A DNA stretch of 64,000 nt, from positions 1 to 64,000 of the forward strand of contig JAFYQQ010000047.1 of assembly GCA_017559845.1 (NCBI GenBank), given 5' to 3'. Shown here in pieces: positions 8,516 to 17,274 of this stretch. A program made the position numbers and the translations under genes. The notes beneath the pieces were generated by a model. That model worked only from the letters and a program-made list of their open reading frames with translations. It ran no database searches and was not told the DNA's origin. Every line of letters begins with the position of its first letter. Position 1 is the stretch's first letter. The DNA comes from Bacteroidaceae bacterium (GTDB taxonomy: Bacteria; Bacteroidota; Bacteroidia; Bacteroidales; Bacteroidaceae).

Positions 8516-8580
8516 CGTTCTGAGATTTTCATATTTGCACCGATGTACAGGCAAGGACGAAAATACGCGATTTTCAGCAA
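8516..8580. repeat. Intergenic imperfect palindrome, copy 2
   Basis: This copy shares arms CGTTCTGAGATTT and CGATTTTCAGCAA and the centre GTACAGGC with 579-643. It directly abuts the truncated end of the group II intron relic. Confidence 0.6.
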
Positions 8581-8584
8581 GTAA

Positions 8585-8949
8585 GGGGATTTGGGGACAA
8601 ATGAACTTGAATTCTTCTTTCATCGTTTAGCTTTGACATTAAGATTTAGTGTGTTAGGGGCCATATTTTTATCTTTAACCAGCTTGTTTAATATTGAGCT
8701 TGTACAACACTGTACGACTTTGCCATTACAGCTTTTCACCCATACATTACCGCTAAATATTGGGTCGCTATAGAGGGTGCGGCTATTATGCCTCGCATGT
8801 AGTTCTTGTTTGTCAGACCAAGTGTTTTGTCTTTAGTTTCTTGCAGATTCCACCTCACGATGGCCCCCCTTGCCATGGGCAATACGATTCCCACAATTAG
8901 AGTTCGCTCGGGACTTGCACCCGTTAGATAATGCTCATGCTGAGCGTAC
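8585..8949 (-). mobile_element. 5' fragment of a group II intron (relic)
   Basis: Read on the minus strand, this stretch begins with GTACGCTCAGCATGAGC and continues with ACGGGTGCAAGTCCCGAGCG, which resembles the 5' end and first domain of bacterial group II introns (GUGYG start, GGGTGCAAGTCCC). About 330 bases in, an ATG at 8623 (MKEEFKF...) sits where the reverse transcriptase-maturase would begin, but that frame runs into unrelated sequence and stops within 47 codons. There is no maturase and no 3' domain, so the element is dead. The 5' end lies 9 bases beyond a strong terminator hairpin, the preferred target site of class C introns. The identification is by recognition of the intron 5' pattern, not by a folded structure. 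Confidence 0.5.
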
Positions 8950-8957
8950 CCAAACTA

Positions 8958-8988
8958 AGAGCGGGTGTGTCACAGACACACCCGCTCT
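8958..8988 (-). terminator. Terminator hairpin of the fimbrillin-like lipoprotein gene
   Basis: AGAGCGGGTGTGTC pairs perfectly with GACACACCCGCTCT (14 bp) around a 3-base loop; on the minus strand TAGTTTGG follows. It lies about 30 bases past the TAA at 9019. Confidence 0.8.
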
Positions 8989-9018
8989 CTATTATTAGGC
9001 CTTAAATATTACTCTTTA

Positions 9019-9207
9019 TTAGAGGTCATAGATAGTACCCTTGTTAGTCACATCTGCAGGGAACTTGAATTGACCATAGTTGTAAATCTTACCCTTGTTA
9101 TTTACATCACCACAAGTCAATGATGAACCATCAGCAATTGTTACTTCAACATTCTCGTTAACAATGAATCCAGAAACAACCTTAGCAACATCTGTTGTAG
9201 CGGTTAC
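9019..9207 (-). other. C-terminal coding tail separated from the lipoprotein gene by an in-frame TAG
   Basis: Directly after the TAG at 9208-9210 the same frame stays open for 62 codons to a TAA at 9019-9021. The tail reads as more of the same beta-repeat protein (VNENVEVTIADGS, then NNKGKIYNYGQFKF and VTNKGTIYDL), with the NKG-x-IYN pattern of the preceding repeats. The terminator follows this TAA, not the TAG, so this was coding sequence until recently, or the TAG is read through. Confidence 0.75.
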
Positions 9208-11250
9208 CTAAGCATTAGCCTTAAATTCTACATACATACCATAAGTAGTTGTTTCCACTGTCAATGCCTTGCCACTGAATTCTGCATAGTTAGCGATACC
9301 CATATTTTCTGCGTTGAATGTAAAGCTTTCAGTTGTAACTGGCAACTTAACATAACCCTTTGCCTTTGCAGAACCTGTATTCAAGTTGTTGTCTTTTTGC
9401 ATAACATTTACAACACCCAGGTAATCTATACCAGCAACAGTCATCTTATTTGCGCTGAGGATTACTTGAGCTTCGTTATCCTTAATATTAATTGTACCAG
9501 CATTTACAAGTGTATAACCCTTTGTATTCAGCAATTTACCCCAAACGTTAATTGTAGAACCATAATTATTTTGAATTTGATCAACTGAAATAAGTTCACC
9601 ATTAACATTTGTAGTTGAATTGTTTGTCAATTCAGCAATATTAAACTTAACAGTCTGACCTTCTGCGATATTCATAGTACCATTATTCTGTACATACTTA
9701 CTTACGCTTGTCTCAGCACCATCGAAGGTAAGAGTTCCATTGTTATAGATATGGGCATTCAAAGCAGTAGTGCCAGCACCCTGAGTAAGCTGGAGTTCAC
9801 CCTTGTTGATTACATTTGTAAATTTGTTAGCAGCAGCAGCGTCCTTTACATCAATCTTCCACTTGTTATCAGCAGCAAGAACGAGAGTTTCAGCAGTAAT
9901 TTGATCAATTACAGGAACGGTAGTGATTTCACCAACCTTTGTGCCAGTAATAGTAAATTCTTTAATACCGTCAGTAATCAATTTGGCAGCTGTTTCTGAA
10001 CCATTTTTATGTGCGTTGATTGCTTCAATTGCAGCCATAGTCAACTCAAACTTATTATCAGTAGGAACCAAAGTGAAAGTTACATTGTCAGCAGTCTTCT
10101 TTCCCATCAAGTCGTAGGCACGATAGGCAGTAATGAGGTCTGTTGAATTCTTGATTTGCAATCCATTGATGTTAGCAGTAGTCATATCTACAGCAACTTC
10201 ACGCTTGATGTTAGGCATCTTTTCTCCAGATACGGCACGGTTAGCCAAAGTCTTCATTTCTGTAACAAATGACAAGGCATCATCCTTATTATCGTTAGTC
10301 TGCTCAGCAGGTGTTGCCAACTGAATGAGGGTCTTACCGTCTTTAACTCTAGTTACCATAGCAGCCTTGTCAATGGTCACGATACCATAGTTTGTAGTCA
10401 CAGTAATCTTATAGGCATCTGTTGCATCATTAGCTGTTAGTGCATATGCTTCGTTGGGGAGGATTGCAATTGCAGCTGTTACATCTCCATCGGTCAATGA
10501 GGGCTTGTTATTGGTATATTCAACAAAGGCTGTATTGTCTTGGCCATTACATCTTGTAATAATTTTACCTTCAGTGTTTGTAGCCAAAACAGCACTTGTA
10601 GAATAAGGGATTTTATCTCCGTTAACCTTTGTAATCTCAACTTTTTGGATTTCAACAGGAGCATCAGTTTTTGTTAAAGCCAAGGGCTTAACATCGTTCA
10701 AAGTAAAGAAAGCGGCTGCACTTGCAGGGCGCACAGAAACCTTAACAGGCTCATGGTAGCCAGGCTTATTGTAAACCTTTCCATCATATTCAACACCTGT
10801 TTCTATTACATTTAACAACTCGGTTCCCAAGAACACGCTGTTTTCGCCCATGGTCTTGTCGCCATCAGTACCAACTGAAACATAAATTGCACCACCTTTG
10901 TATGCTTCTTTGTTCAAAGGATAAACCAAAGCATGTTTGCCCAAGAAAAGCACATTCTCACTTGTAAAATTGGCTCCATTCTCCGTTTTATACGCAGCAT
11001 TTGCAGAATACTGCAAGCGATCCGCAAAATCTACTGTGGGAGCTACATTGTAAAGACTGAACTGGTCTACACTCTCCCATGCAACAGCACCTTCACCGTC
11101 CCACACGATACGAGTTTCATCGCCAGCAGAAACAGCAAGGTCTACCTTAATACCGTTGCTACCAGGCTGTGCAATCTCCTCAACTTCATTTGTACAAGAA
11201 GCCAATGCCGCAATGGCAAAAAGAGGCAAATAAATCTTTTTCATCATCAT
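9208..11250 (-). CDS. Fimbrillin-like surface lipoprotein with repetitive C-terminal region (stopped early by TAG)
   Basis: A 680-residue product. It has a lipoprotein signal (MMMKKIYLPLFAIAALASC, lipobox LASC) and an N-terminal region with the ETRIVWDGEGAVAWES-D pattern of fimbrillin/Mfa-like proteins. The second half holds short beta repeats built on NNGTL/NNSTTNVNG/NAGTINI, like a beta-helical adhesin. Probably exported to the cell surface. The frame is interrupted by TAG at 9208-9210 with 62 more family-like codons behind it, so the intact protein would be 743 residues. Base composition is clearly more AT-rich than the neighbours, suggesting transfer. It forms an operon with the 35-residue peptide gene ending 16 bases upstream. 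The fimbrillin assignment is tentative beyond the N-terminal domain. Confidence 0.75.
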   Translation of the reverse strand: MMMKKIYLPLFAIAALASCTNEVEEIAQPGSNGIKVDLAVSAGDETRIVWDGEGAVAWESVDQFSLYNVAPTVDFADRLQYSANAAYKTENGANFTSENVLFLGKHALVYPLNKEAYKGGAIYVSVGTDGDKTMGENSVFLGTELLNVIETGVEYDGKVYNKPGYHEPVKVSVRPASAAAFFTLNDVKPLALTKTDAPVEIQKVEITKVNGDKIPYSTSAVLATNTEGKIITRCNGQDNTAFVEYTNNKPSLTDGDVTAAIAILPNEAYALTANDATDAYKITVTTNYGIVTIDKAAMVTRVKDGKTLIQLATPAEQTNDNKDDALSFVTEMKTLANRAVSGEKMPNIKREVAVDMTTANINGLQIKNSTDLITAYRAYDLMGKKTADNVTFTLVPTDNKFELTMAAIEAINAHKNGSETAAKLITDGIKEFTITGTKVGEITTVPVIDQITAETLVLAADNKWKIDVKDAAAANKFTNVINKGELQLTQGAGTTALNAHIYNNGTLTFDGAETSVSKYVQNNGTMNIAEGQTVKFNIAELTNNSTTNVNGELISVDQIQNNYGSTINVWGKLLNTKGYTLVNAGTINIKDNEAQVILSANKMTVAGIDYLGVVNVMQKDNNLNTGSAKAKGYVKLPVTTESFTFNAENMGIANYAEFSGKALTVETTTYGMYVEFKANA

Positions 11251-11266
11251 TATTTTTTAGTTTAAA

Positions 11267-11374
11267 TTAAATTTCATCGGGTTGTTCGATCTCAACGCTT
11301 GCCTCGAAACCCTTCTCGATCATCACATTCAGAACCTCTAGTACGGGGGCCTCATAAATCTCATTCATTTTCAT
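11267..11374 (-). CDS. 35-residue peptide with IEKGFEAS core
   Basis: An ATG at 11374 opens 35 codons: MKMNEIYEAPVLEVLNVMIE, then KGFEASVEIEQPDEI. It shares Y-E-x-P-x-L-x-V and I-E-K-G-F-x-A-S with the 43-residue peptide at 30330-30461, which argues that both are real genes. There is no signal peptide or membrane segment; the C-terminal half is acidic. It lies 16 bases upstream of the fimbrillin-like lipoprotein gene and is likely transcribed with it. The layout (conserved N-terminal half, variable acidic tail) is like a leader-core peptide, but nothing proves modification. Confidence 0.7.
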   Translation of the reverse strand: MKMNEIYEAPVLEVLNVMIEKGFEASVEIEQPDEI

Positions 11375-11548
11375 TTTCTTTAAAATTTAAATTAGTTAAT
11401 AATTGATTAAAATATAATTGTATAATCCTTATTCATAAGCACGAACCGCACCAAAATTGAACGGAGCAGCTAAACAGCATGCAAAGTAAGACATAAATTT
11501 TCCAAATTCATTACGGAGGGTGGTTGTTATAATGAGTCTGGAGTATAC
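11375..11548. other. AT-rich upstream region of the peptide-lipoprotein operon
   Basis: This stretch should hold the promoter for the minus-strand operon. I see no clean TAnnTTTG; the best is TTACTTTG near 11482-11489, one mismatch from consensus. No RNA gene or ORF is evident. Confidence 0.4.
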
Positions 11549-11588
11549 AAAATCGGCCAGCTTCCTTGTTTGGAAACCGGCCGATTTT
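11549..11588 (-). terminator. radA terminator
   Basis: AAAATCGGCC pairs with GGCCGATTTT across a 20-base loop that can pair further (GGTTTCC/GGAAGCT region). It begins 34 bases past the radA stop. Confidence 0.7.
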
Positions 11589-11622
11589 ATAGAAAAATCA
11601 ATTTAATTAATGAGGATTGTTT

Positions 11623-13026
11623 TTATCCAAACAATTCCCTTACCGCCTCCACAACGCGGCGGACAGGAATGAGCTGGATCTGATACTGGGACGGATTGAG
11701 TCCGTTCATGTTGTGGGCAGGAAGTATCATGCGGCGGAATCCCAGACGCTGGGCCTCGGCAATGCGTTGTTCAATGCGTGAAACGGGACGGATTTCCCCG
11801 CTCAATCCCACCTCACCAGCCACACAGACATCGCTGTCAATGGGCATATCGCCGTTGCTGCTCAGCACGGCGGCCATCACACCCAAGTCTATTGCCGGGT
11901 CTGTCACACGCAAACCGCCGGCAATGTTCAGAAACACATCCTTGGCGGCCAGTTTGAACCCTACCCTCTTTTCCAGTACGGCAAGCAACATGTTCAACCG
12001 GCGGTTCTCGAAGCCGGTGGTGCTGCGCTGAGCCGTTCCATAGGCAGCGGTGCTTACCAGCGCCTGCGTCTCTATCATGAGCGGACGCACACCCTCCATG
12101 GCACAAGCGATGGCTATGCCGCTCAGCCCCTCGCGATTGTCCGACAAGAGCAGTTCGCTGGGGTTCGTCACCTCGCGCAATCCATTGTGGCGCATCTCGT
12201 AGATTCCCAATTCGCTTGTACTTCCAAAACGATTCTTTATGCTGCGCAGGATACGGTACAAATGGTGCTGGTCGCCCTCGAACTGAAGAACGGTGTCCAC
12301 GATGTGTTCCAACACCTTGGGACCGGCCAGCGAGCCTTCCTTGTTGATGTGGCCGATAAGAATGATGCTCACACCGCCTCCCTTGGCATATTTGAGCAGG
12401 CTGGCGGCACATTCACGAATCTGCGACAGACTGCCGGGAGAGGACTCCACGCTTTCCGTCTGCATAGTCTGGATTGAGTCCATCACCACCAGATGGGGCT
12501 GCGTCTCCTCAATGCGTTCAAAGACCTGCTCCAGACAAGTCTCGCACAGGACCAGCAATTCACTCCCTCCCGAGGCCGCCTGAAGGCGGTCGGCACGCAG
12601 TTTGATTTGGCGGGCACTCTCCTCCCCGCTCACATACAGCACACGCCTGCCCTTCATCCGCAGAACGGTCTGTAGCACCAAAGTGCTCTTGCCAATGCCC
12701 GGCTCGCCGCCCAGCAGCACCAAACTGCCGGGCACCAATCCGCCACCCAGGACGCGGTTCAGCTCGGCATCGCCCATGTCCATGCGAGGTTCGGCATCGG
12801 CATCAATATCGTGCACGTTGAGCGGACGGGGACGTTCCCTTCCGTCGGTTGCCCCGGCGGCCTTCAATGCGGCCCGGGCAGCACTGCTGCCAGTGTTCTT
12901 GTCCGCACGCAGAGTCATCTCCTTCATGGTGTTCCACTTACCGCACGCAGGGCATTTGCCCACCCATCTCACGCTGTCTTGTCCACAATATTCACAAACG
13001 TAGACCGTCTTGTCCTTTGCTGCCAT
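11623..13026 (-). CDS. radA: DNA repair protein RadA
   Basis: A 467-residue RecA-like branch-migration protein. It has an N-terminal C4 zinc finger (CEYCGQ...CPACGKWNT), an ATPase core with Walker A GGEPGIGKST and the RadA-specific region around KNRFGS, then a C-terminal Lon-protease-like domain (VFLNIAGGLRVTDPAIDLG). Length and domain order are normal. It is divergent from the TonB receptor gene, with separate promoter boxes about 100 bases apart. Confidence 0.96.
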   Translation of the reverse strand: MAAKDKTVYVCEYCGQDSVRWVGKCPACGKWNTMKEMTLRADKNTGSSAARAALKAAGATDGRERPRPLNVHDIDADAEPRMDMGDAELNRVLGGGLVPGSLVLLGGEPGIGKSTLVLQTVLRMKGRRVLYVSGEESARQIKLRADRLQAASGGSELLVLCETCLEQVFERIEETQPHLVVMDSIQTMQTESVESSPGSLSQIRECAASLLKYAKGGGVSIILIGHINKEGSLAGPKVLEHIVDTVLQFEGDQHHLYRILRSIKNRFGSTSELGIYEMRHNGLREVTNPSELLLSDNREGLSGIAIACAMEGVRPLMIETQALVSTAAYGTAQRSTTGFENRRLNMLLAVLEKRVGFKLAAKDVFLNIAGGLRVTDPAIDLGVMAAVLSSNGDMPIDSDVCVAGEVGLSGEIRPVSRIEQRIAEAQRLGFRRMILPAHNMNGLNPSQYQIQLIPVRRVVEAVRELFG

Positions 13027-13052
13027 TTCTGTATCTGTTTTCTATTTGGCTT

Positions 13053-13060
13053 CAAATTTA
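13053..13060 (-). promoter_or_regulatory. -7 box of radA
   Basis: TAAATTTG on the minus strand, 26 bases upstream of the radA ATG. Confidence 0.65.
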
Positions 13061-13155
13061 GTGAAAAAAAGTGAAAAAGTCATACAATCTGTTATTTTTA
13101 CAAGTGTTTCTACGATATTTTACGGAAGGGACGGGCACGAGTCAGCTTTTTTCCG

Positions 13156-13163
13156 TACTTTTG
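13156..13163 (+). promoter_or_regulatory. -7 box of the TonB receptor gene
   Basis: TACTTTTG on the plus strand, 32 bases upstream of the ATG at 13196. It fixes that ATG as the start rather than upstream codons in the same frame. Confidence 0.65.
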
Positions 13164-13195
13164 CCACCGTTGAACGCAACAAAGAAAATAAACTT

Positions 13196-15574
13196 ATGAG
13201 AAAAGCATTCACACTATGTTTATTTATCCTTTCATCTTGTCTGCACGTCTTTCCGCAAGCCGAGACGTTTGTCATCCGTGGAAAAGTGATTGACAAGGAC
13301 AGGCGCGAGGGCATCCCCTACTGCAACGTATATATAGACGGAGATTCCACCAGCTGGACACCGACAGACAGCGTGGGCAACTTCCGCATGACCAAGGCAA
13401 AGCCCGGCATCCACCGTTTCTTTGCTTCGAGCATTGGCTACAAGGCCACGCTCACCGCCGAATACATGATTTCCGCCACCACCCCGTTTGTGGAAATTGA
13501 GTTGCAGGAAGACACACGCTTGATGGGCGAGATTTCCGTGGGACCGCAACTGATGCGCACCACCAGCGAGAGTCCGGTAAGCCTGTATGTCATCGGCATG
13601 CAGGACATTGAGAAGATGCCGGGCGCCAACCGTGACATCTCACGCATTGTGCGCTCCTTCCCCGGTGTGTCGTTCTCGCCCATCGGATACCGGAACGACC
13701 TGATTGTGCGTGGAGGCGGCCCTGCCGAGAACCGTTTCTTCATGGACGGCATTGAGATTCCCAACATCAACCACTTTGCCACCCAAGGCGCGTCGGGCGG
13801 CCCCACCAGCATTGTGAACGCCGACCTTGTGCGCGAAATAAACTTTTACACCGGTGCCTTCCCTGCCAACCGTTCGGGCGCGCTCAGCTCGGTGCTTGAC
13901 TTCGCACTGGTGAACGGCAATCCGGACAGGCAGAGTTTCAAGGCCACGCTGGGCGCATCAGAAGTCTCGCTGAGCGGAAACGGGCACCTCAGTCCCAAGA
14001 CCACATACCTGTTCTCCGTGAGGCAATCCTATCTGCAACTGCTCTTCAAGATGCTGGGCCTTCCCTTTCTGCCCAACTACATCGACGGGCAGTTTAAGAT
14101 AAAGTCGCGCATCACCCCCAAGGACGAAATCATGGTCATGGGGCTGGGCGGCATTGACCGCATGAAACTGAACACCGACGAGAAGGGCGAGGAAAACGAA
14201 TATCTGCTGAGCTATCTGCCGGTCATATACCAGGAGACCTATACCCTGGGCGCATCATACAAGCATTATGCAGGCAAGCACACACAAGGCGTTTACCTGA
14301 GCCACAACTATTTGAACAACAGATTGACCAAATACAACAACAACGACGAGAGCAGCGAGGAGAACCTGAGACAACGTGCCAAGAGCATTGACCAGAAGAC
14401 ATCCCTCAGAGCCGAAAACCGCTCCAGCCTGGGTGACTGGGTGTGGAAACAGGGCATAGAGGGAAGCTACATACAATACCGAAGCCAGACCAGACAACGA
14501 CGATACACAGACATGGCCGGATGGGCCGACTACCAGACGCGGATGGGCATCTGGAGCTGGGGACTTTCCACCTCGCTGGACTACACCTCGCCTGACGAGC
14601 GCCTCACCGCATCGGCCGGCCTGCGCACCGATGCCGCCAACCTTTCCCGTATGCGCAATCCACTGAAGCAGCTCTCGCCACGCCTTTCCGCCCGCTACAT
14701 GCTGGGCAAGCACTGGTCCGTGGCCGGGAACGCCGGCATTTACTACCAGCTGCCCACCGGCACCGCACTGGGTTACAAGGACAACAACGGCGTCCTTGCC
14801 AACAACAGCCTCATGTACCAGAAGGTGCTGTCCAAAAGCCTGGGGCTGAACTGGCGGCCGACCCGACAACTGGTCTTCACCGTGGAAGGCTTCCACAAGA
14901 ACTACCGCCACATGCCCCTGAGCGTCATGGACAACATTCCCCTTGCCTGCAAGGGAAACGACTACGGCATTGTGGGCGACGAACTGCTGGCACCCACCGC
15001 ACAAGGCCGCTCATACGGCATGGAGATGCTGGGAAAATGGCAGATTCCGGACAAAATCAGCGCCACGGCATCGTTCACCCTTTTCAAAAGCGAATATCGC
15101 AACGGGGAAAACGACAGCTACACCCCTTCGGCATGGGACAACCGATACATTCTCAACCTCAGCGCCGTGTGGGAACTGCCGCGCCGATGGAGCGTGGGCG
15201 GAAAGCTGAGCCTCATCGGCGGAGCGCCCTACACGCCCTACGATGTGGAGAAATCCTCCCTGGTGGAGGCCTGGGACGCACAGGGAAGAGCATACTTCGA
15301 CTACAGCCGCTACAACGCGGAACGACTCCCGGCCTTTGCCCAGCTGGACATCCGCATCGACAAGGACTACTACTTCCGGAAATGGCGCCTCGGCTTCTAT
15401 GTGGGATTGGAGAACGTAACCGCATCAAAACTGAAGCAACAGGATGCCCTGCTCAGTACCGGCGTGGTGGAAAACCCCACCGCACCCGCGTCCGCTCAGC
15501 GCTACATCATGAAGACGCTCAAGCAGGAATCGGGCAGCATGGTGCCCAGCATTGGGCTCACGGCCGAGTTCTGA
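13196..15574 (+). CDS. TonB-dependent outer-membrane receptor with carboxypeptidase-like N-terminal domain
   Basis: A 792-residue protein. A signal peptide (MRKAFTLCLFILSSCLHVFPQ) is followed by a carboxypeptidase-regulatory-like domain (FVIRGKVIDKDRREGIPYCNVYI), a plug domain (SPVSLYVIGMQDIEKMPGANRDI, then LIVRGGGPAENRFFMDGIEIPNINHF) and a long beta barrel ending in aromatic GLTAEF, the usual C-terminal signature. It is not a SusC homologue with a SusD partner; no SusD gene is nearby. The substrate is unknown; smaller receptors of this kind often serve metal or vitamin uptake. Transcribed alone from the box at 13156. Confidence 0.9.
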   Translation: MRKAFTLCLFILSSCLHVFPQAETFVIRGKVIDKDRREGIPYCNVYIDGDSTSWTPTDSVGNFRMTKAKPGIHRFFASSIGYKATLTAEYMISATTPFVEIELQEDTRLMGEISVGPQLMRTTSESPVSLYVIGMQDIEKMPGANRDISRIVRSFPGVSFSPIGYRNDLIVRGGGPAENRFFMDGIEIPNINHFATQGASGGPTSIVNADLVREINFYTGAFPANRSGALSSVLDFALVNGNPDRQSFKATLGASEVSLSGNGHLSPKTTYLFSVRQSYLQLLFKMLGLPFLPNYIDGQFKIKSRITPKDEIMVMGLGGIDRMKLNTDEKGEENEYLLSYLPVIYQETYTLGASYKHYAGKHTQGVYLSHNYLNNRLTKYNNNDESSEENLRQRAKSIDQKTSLRAENRSSLGDWVWKQGIEGSYIQYRSQTRQRRYTDMAGWADYQTRMGIWSWGLSTSLDYTSPDERLTASAGLRTDAANLSRMRNPLKQLSPRLSARYMLGKHWSVAGNAGIYYQLPTGTALGYKDNNGVLANNSLMYQKVLSKSLGLNWRPTRQLVFTVEGFHKNYRHMPLSVMDNIPLACKGNDYGIVGDELLAPTAQGRSYGMEMLGKWQIPDKISATASFTLFKSEYRNGENDSYTPSAWDNRYILNLSAVWELPRRWSVGGKLSLIGGAPYTPYDVEKSSLVEAWDAQGRAYFDYSRYNAERLPAFAQLDIRIDKDYYFRKWRLGFYVGLENVTASKLKQQDALLSTGVVENPTAPASAQRYIMKTLKQESGSMVPSIGLTAEF

Positions 15575-15640
15575 CAAGGAATCGTATAAAAAACGGGAGC
15601 AACCTGTTCATGCAGGGTGCATGAAACCAAAATCTTTTAA

Positions 15641-15690
15641 TCTTTAAGGGACCTTAAGGACGCTAGGCCATTAAGGACCCTAAAGACTAT
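15641..15690. repeat. Short degenerate TTAAGGAC repeats between convergent genes
   Basis: The motifs TTTAAGGGACC, TTAAGGACGC, ATTAAGGACC and CTAAAGACT follow one another and can form a weak hairpin (CTTTAAGGG with CCCTAAAG). It may be the terminator of the flanking convergent genes. Confidence 0.4.
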
Positions 15691-15696
15691 AAAAAC

Positions 15697-16404
15697 TCAC
15701 TTTCCAATCAGGAAAATGGCGGGGACGTCCTTGAGTTCGGGCAGTGTGGCGCGTTTCCACTCCTGCACCGTGTGTGTGCGGATATATTCCTGTGCGGTGG
15801 TGATGCCGGCAGCCACACACAGGCGGGTGGCGGGGCGCAGACTGGAGAGCAGCGCGTCGAACATTTTCCGGTTGCGGAAGGGCGTCTCAATGAACAGCTG
15901 GGTCTGGCCCTCGTTCCAGGCACGGCTCTCCAGCGTCTTGATACGCTTGGCGCGTTCGGCCGGTTCCACAGGCAGATAGCCGTTGAAGGCAAAGCTCTGT
16001 CCGTTCAGTCCGCTGCCCATGACAGCCATAATCATGCTGCTGGGGCCGGAAAGCGGAATAACGCGCAAGCCTTGCCGGTGGGCGATGGCCACCACATTGG
16101 CTCCAGGGTCGGCCACGGCCGGACAACCGGCCTCGCTGATGACCCCCATGGACGTGCCGCTCCGCAAGGGCTGCAAGTACTGCGCAAACAAGTGCTCGTC
16201 CGCATGTTTGCCCATCTCATAGAACGTGCAGTCGTCAATGGGGAACGTGCGGTCTGTCTGGCGCAGAAAACGGCGTGCGGAACGCACATTCTCCACAATG
16301 AAATGGCGCAGCCGGACCACCACGTCGCGGTTATAAGAAGGCAACACCTGGTCGACGGGTGTATCGCCCAGGGTTACCGGTATCAGGTATAGAGCTGTTT
16401 CCAT
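15697..16404 (-). CDS. SAM-dependent methyltransferase, RsmI/tetrapyrrole methylase fold
   Basis: A 235-residue protein. LYLIPVTLGDTPVDQVLP at the start, GVISEAGCPAVADPGANVV (the loop used by RsmI-like enzymes to bind S-adenosylmethionine) and IPLSGPSSMIMAVMGSGLNGQSF mark the tetrapyrrole-methylase fold. It is a divergent, shorter relative of RsmI, which 2'-O-methylates C1402 of 16S rRNA; whether this paralogue has the same target is uncertain. I chose the ATG at 16404, eight bases after the stop of the upstream gene. It is the last gene of the mtaB operon. Confidence 0.85.
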   Translation of the reverse strand: METALYLIPVTLGDTPVDQVLPSYNRDVVVRLRHFIVENVRSARRFLRQTDRTFPIDDCTFYEMGKHADEHLFAQYLQPLRSGTSMGVISEAGCPAVADPGANVVAIAHRQGLRVIPLSGPSSMIMAVMGSGLNGQSFAFNGYLPVEPAERAKRIKTLESRAWNEGQTQLFIETPFRNRKMFDALLSSLRPATRLCVAAGITTAQEYIRTHTVQEWKRATLPELKDVPAIFLIGK

Positions 16405-16411
16405 ACGTAGT

Positions 16412-17272
16412 TTAACGGGTGGTGTCGCACACGGCACGGAAATAGCCTATGCTCTCTGCAATGCCCACAAAGGGGTCCTTCATGTCCTTCTCATACTCCA
16501 GGCTGCAGCAGCCGGTGTAGCCCACCTTGCGCAGCATCTTCACAAACTTGGGGAAGTCTATGCGTCCGCGTCCCAGTTCAATGGCACGTCCGGCCTTTGT
16601 GCAGTCTGTCACATCCTTCAGGTGGATGTCGAACACACGGCTCTTGTAGCGCTTCAGGTCGGCAATGGGATCCTGTCCGTTGCGCAGGTTGTGGCCGATG
16701 TCAAGACACATTCCCATGCGGGGATCGAGGTCTTTCACGTTGTTCCAGATGTCTGTGGCGTCGGGATAGAGTTTCATATCGGGGCCGTGCAGATGGATGG
16801 CGATGCGGATGTCATATTCCTTCACCTTCTGCTCCACATAGGGCAGGAGTTCATAGTTGGGAACGGCCACAATCATGTTCACCCCCACTCGACGGGCATA
16901 GGCAAAGGCACGGTCCACCTCCTGCTCGCTCTTCATGTAGATGGGACCCACGGCATATCCCTTGATTCCCTTCTCGGCCAGTTTGGCATGGAAGGCGGCA
17001 ATCTGTTCGGCATTGCTGTCCAGCGGCAGGTGAAAATCCTTGATGCAAAGATACTTCACACCAATGCGCTGCATGACGGCAAGTGTGGTGTCCAGATTGA
17101 ACTTCACAAACGTGTATCCAGCCATTCCCACATGGAAGGCATCTTCCTTGGGCGCGGACTTCATGTAAGGTTCGCCGGCAGCCGGCATGGCAGACAATTC
17201 TGTCGCAAAGCGGGGCATACCCAGCAGGGCTGCGCCGGCGACACCAGTCTTGATAAAGTTTCTTCTCTTCAT
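16412..17272 (-). CDS. Exported sugar phosphate isomerase/epimerase-like (xylose isomerase-like TIM barrel)
   Basis: A 286-residue protein with a twin-arginine-like N-terminus (MKRRNFIKTGVAGAALLG) and then an AP endonuclease 2/xylose isomerase-like barrel: IRIAIHLHGPDM, GMCLDIGHNLR and SLEYEKD supply the metal-binding His/Asp/Glu residues. Such proteins in Bacteroidetes are usually periplasmic or lipoprotein sugar isomerase/epimerase homologues with unknown substrates. The gene starts two bases after the glycosyltransferase stop codon region and belongs to the mtaB operon. The relation to tRNA modification is probably only co-transcription. Confidence 0.8.
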   Translation of the reverse strand: MKRRNFIKTGVAGAALLGMPRFATELSAMPAAGEPYMKSAPKEDAFHVGMAGYTFVKFNLDTTLAVMQRIGVKYLCIKDFHLPLDSNAEQIAAFHAKLAEKGIKGYAVGPIYMKSEQEVDRAFAYARRVGVNMIVAVPNYELLPYVEQKVKEYDIRIAIHLHGPDMKLYPDATDIWNNVKDLDPRMGMCLDIGHNLRNGQDPIADLKRYKSRVFDIHLKDVTDCTKAGRAIELGRGRIDFPKFVKMLRKVGYTGCCSLEYEKDMKDPFVGIAESIGYFRAVCDTTR

Positions 17273-17274
17273 GG

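Noticed and set aside
14255..15004. 249-codon antisense ORF over the TonB receptor gene
   Set aside because: Low-complexity Val/Gly/Ala shadow of a GC-rich gene.
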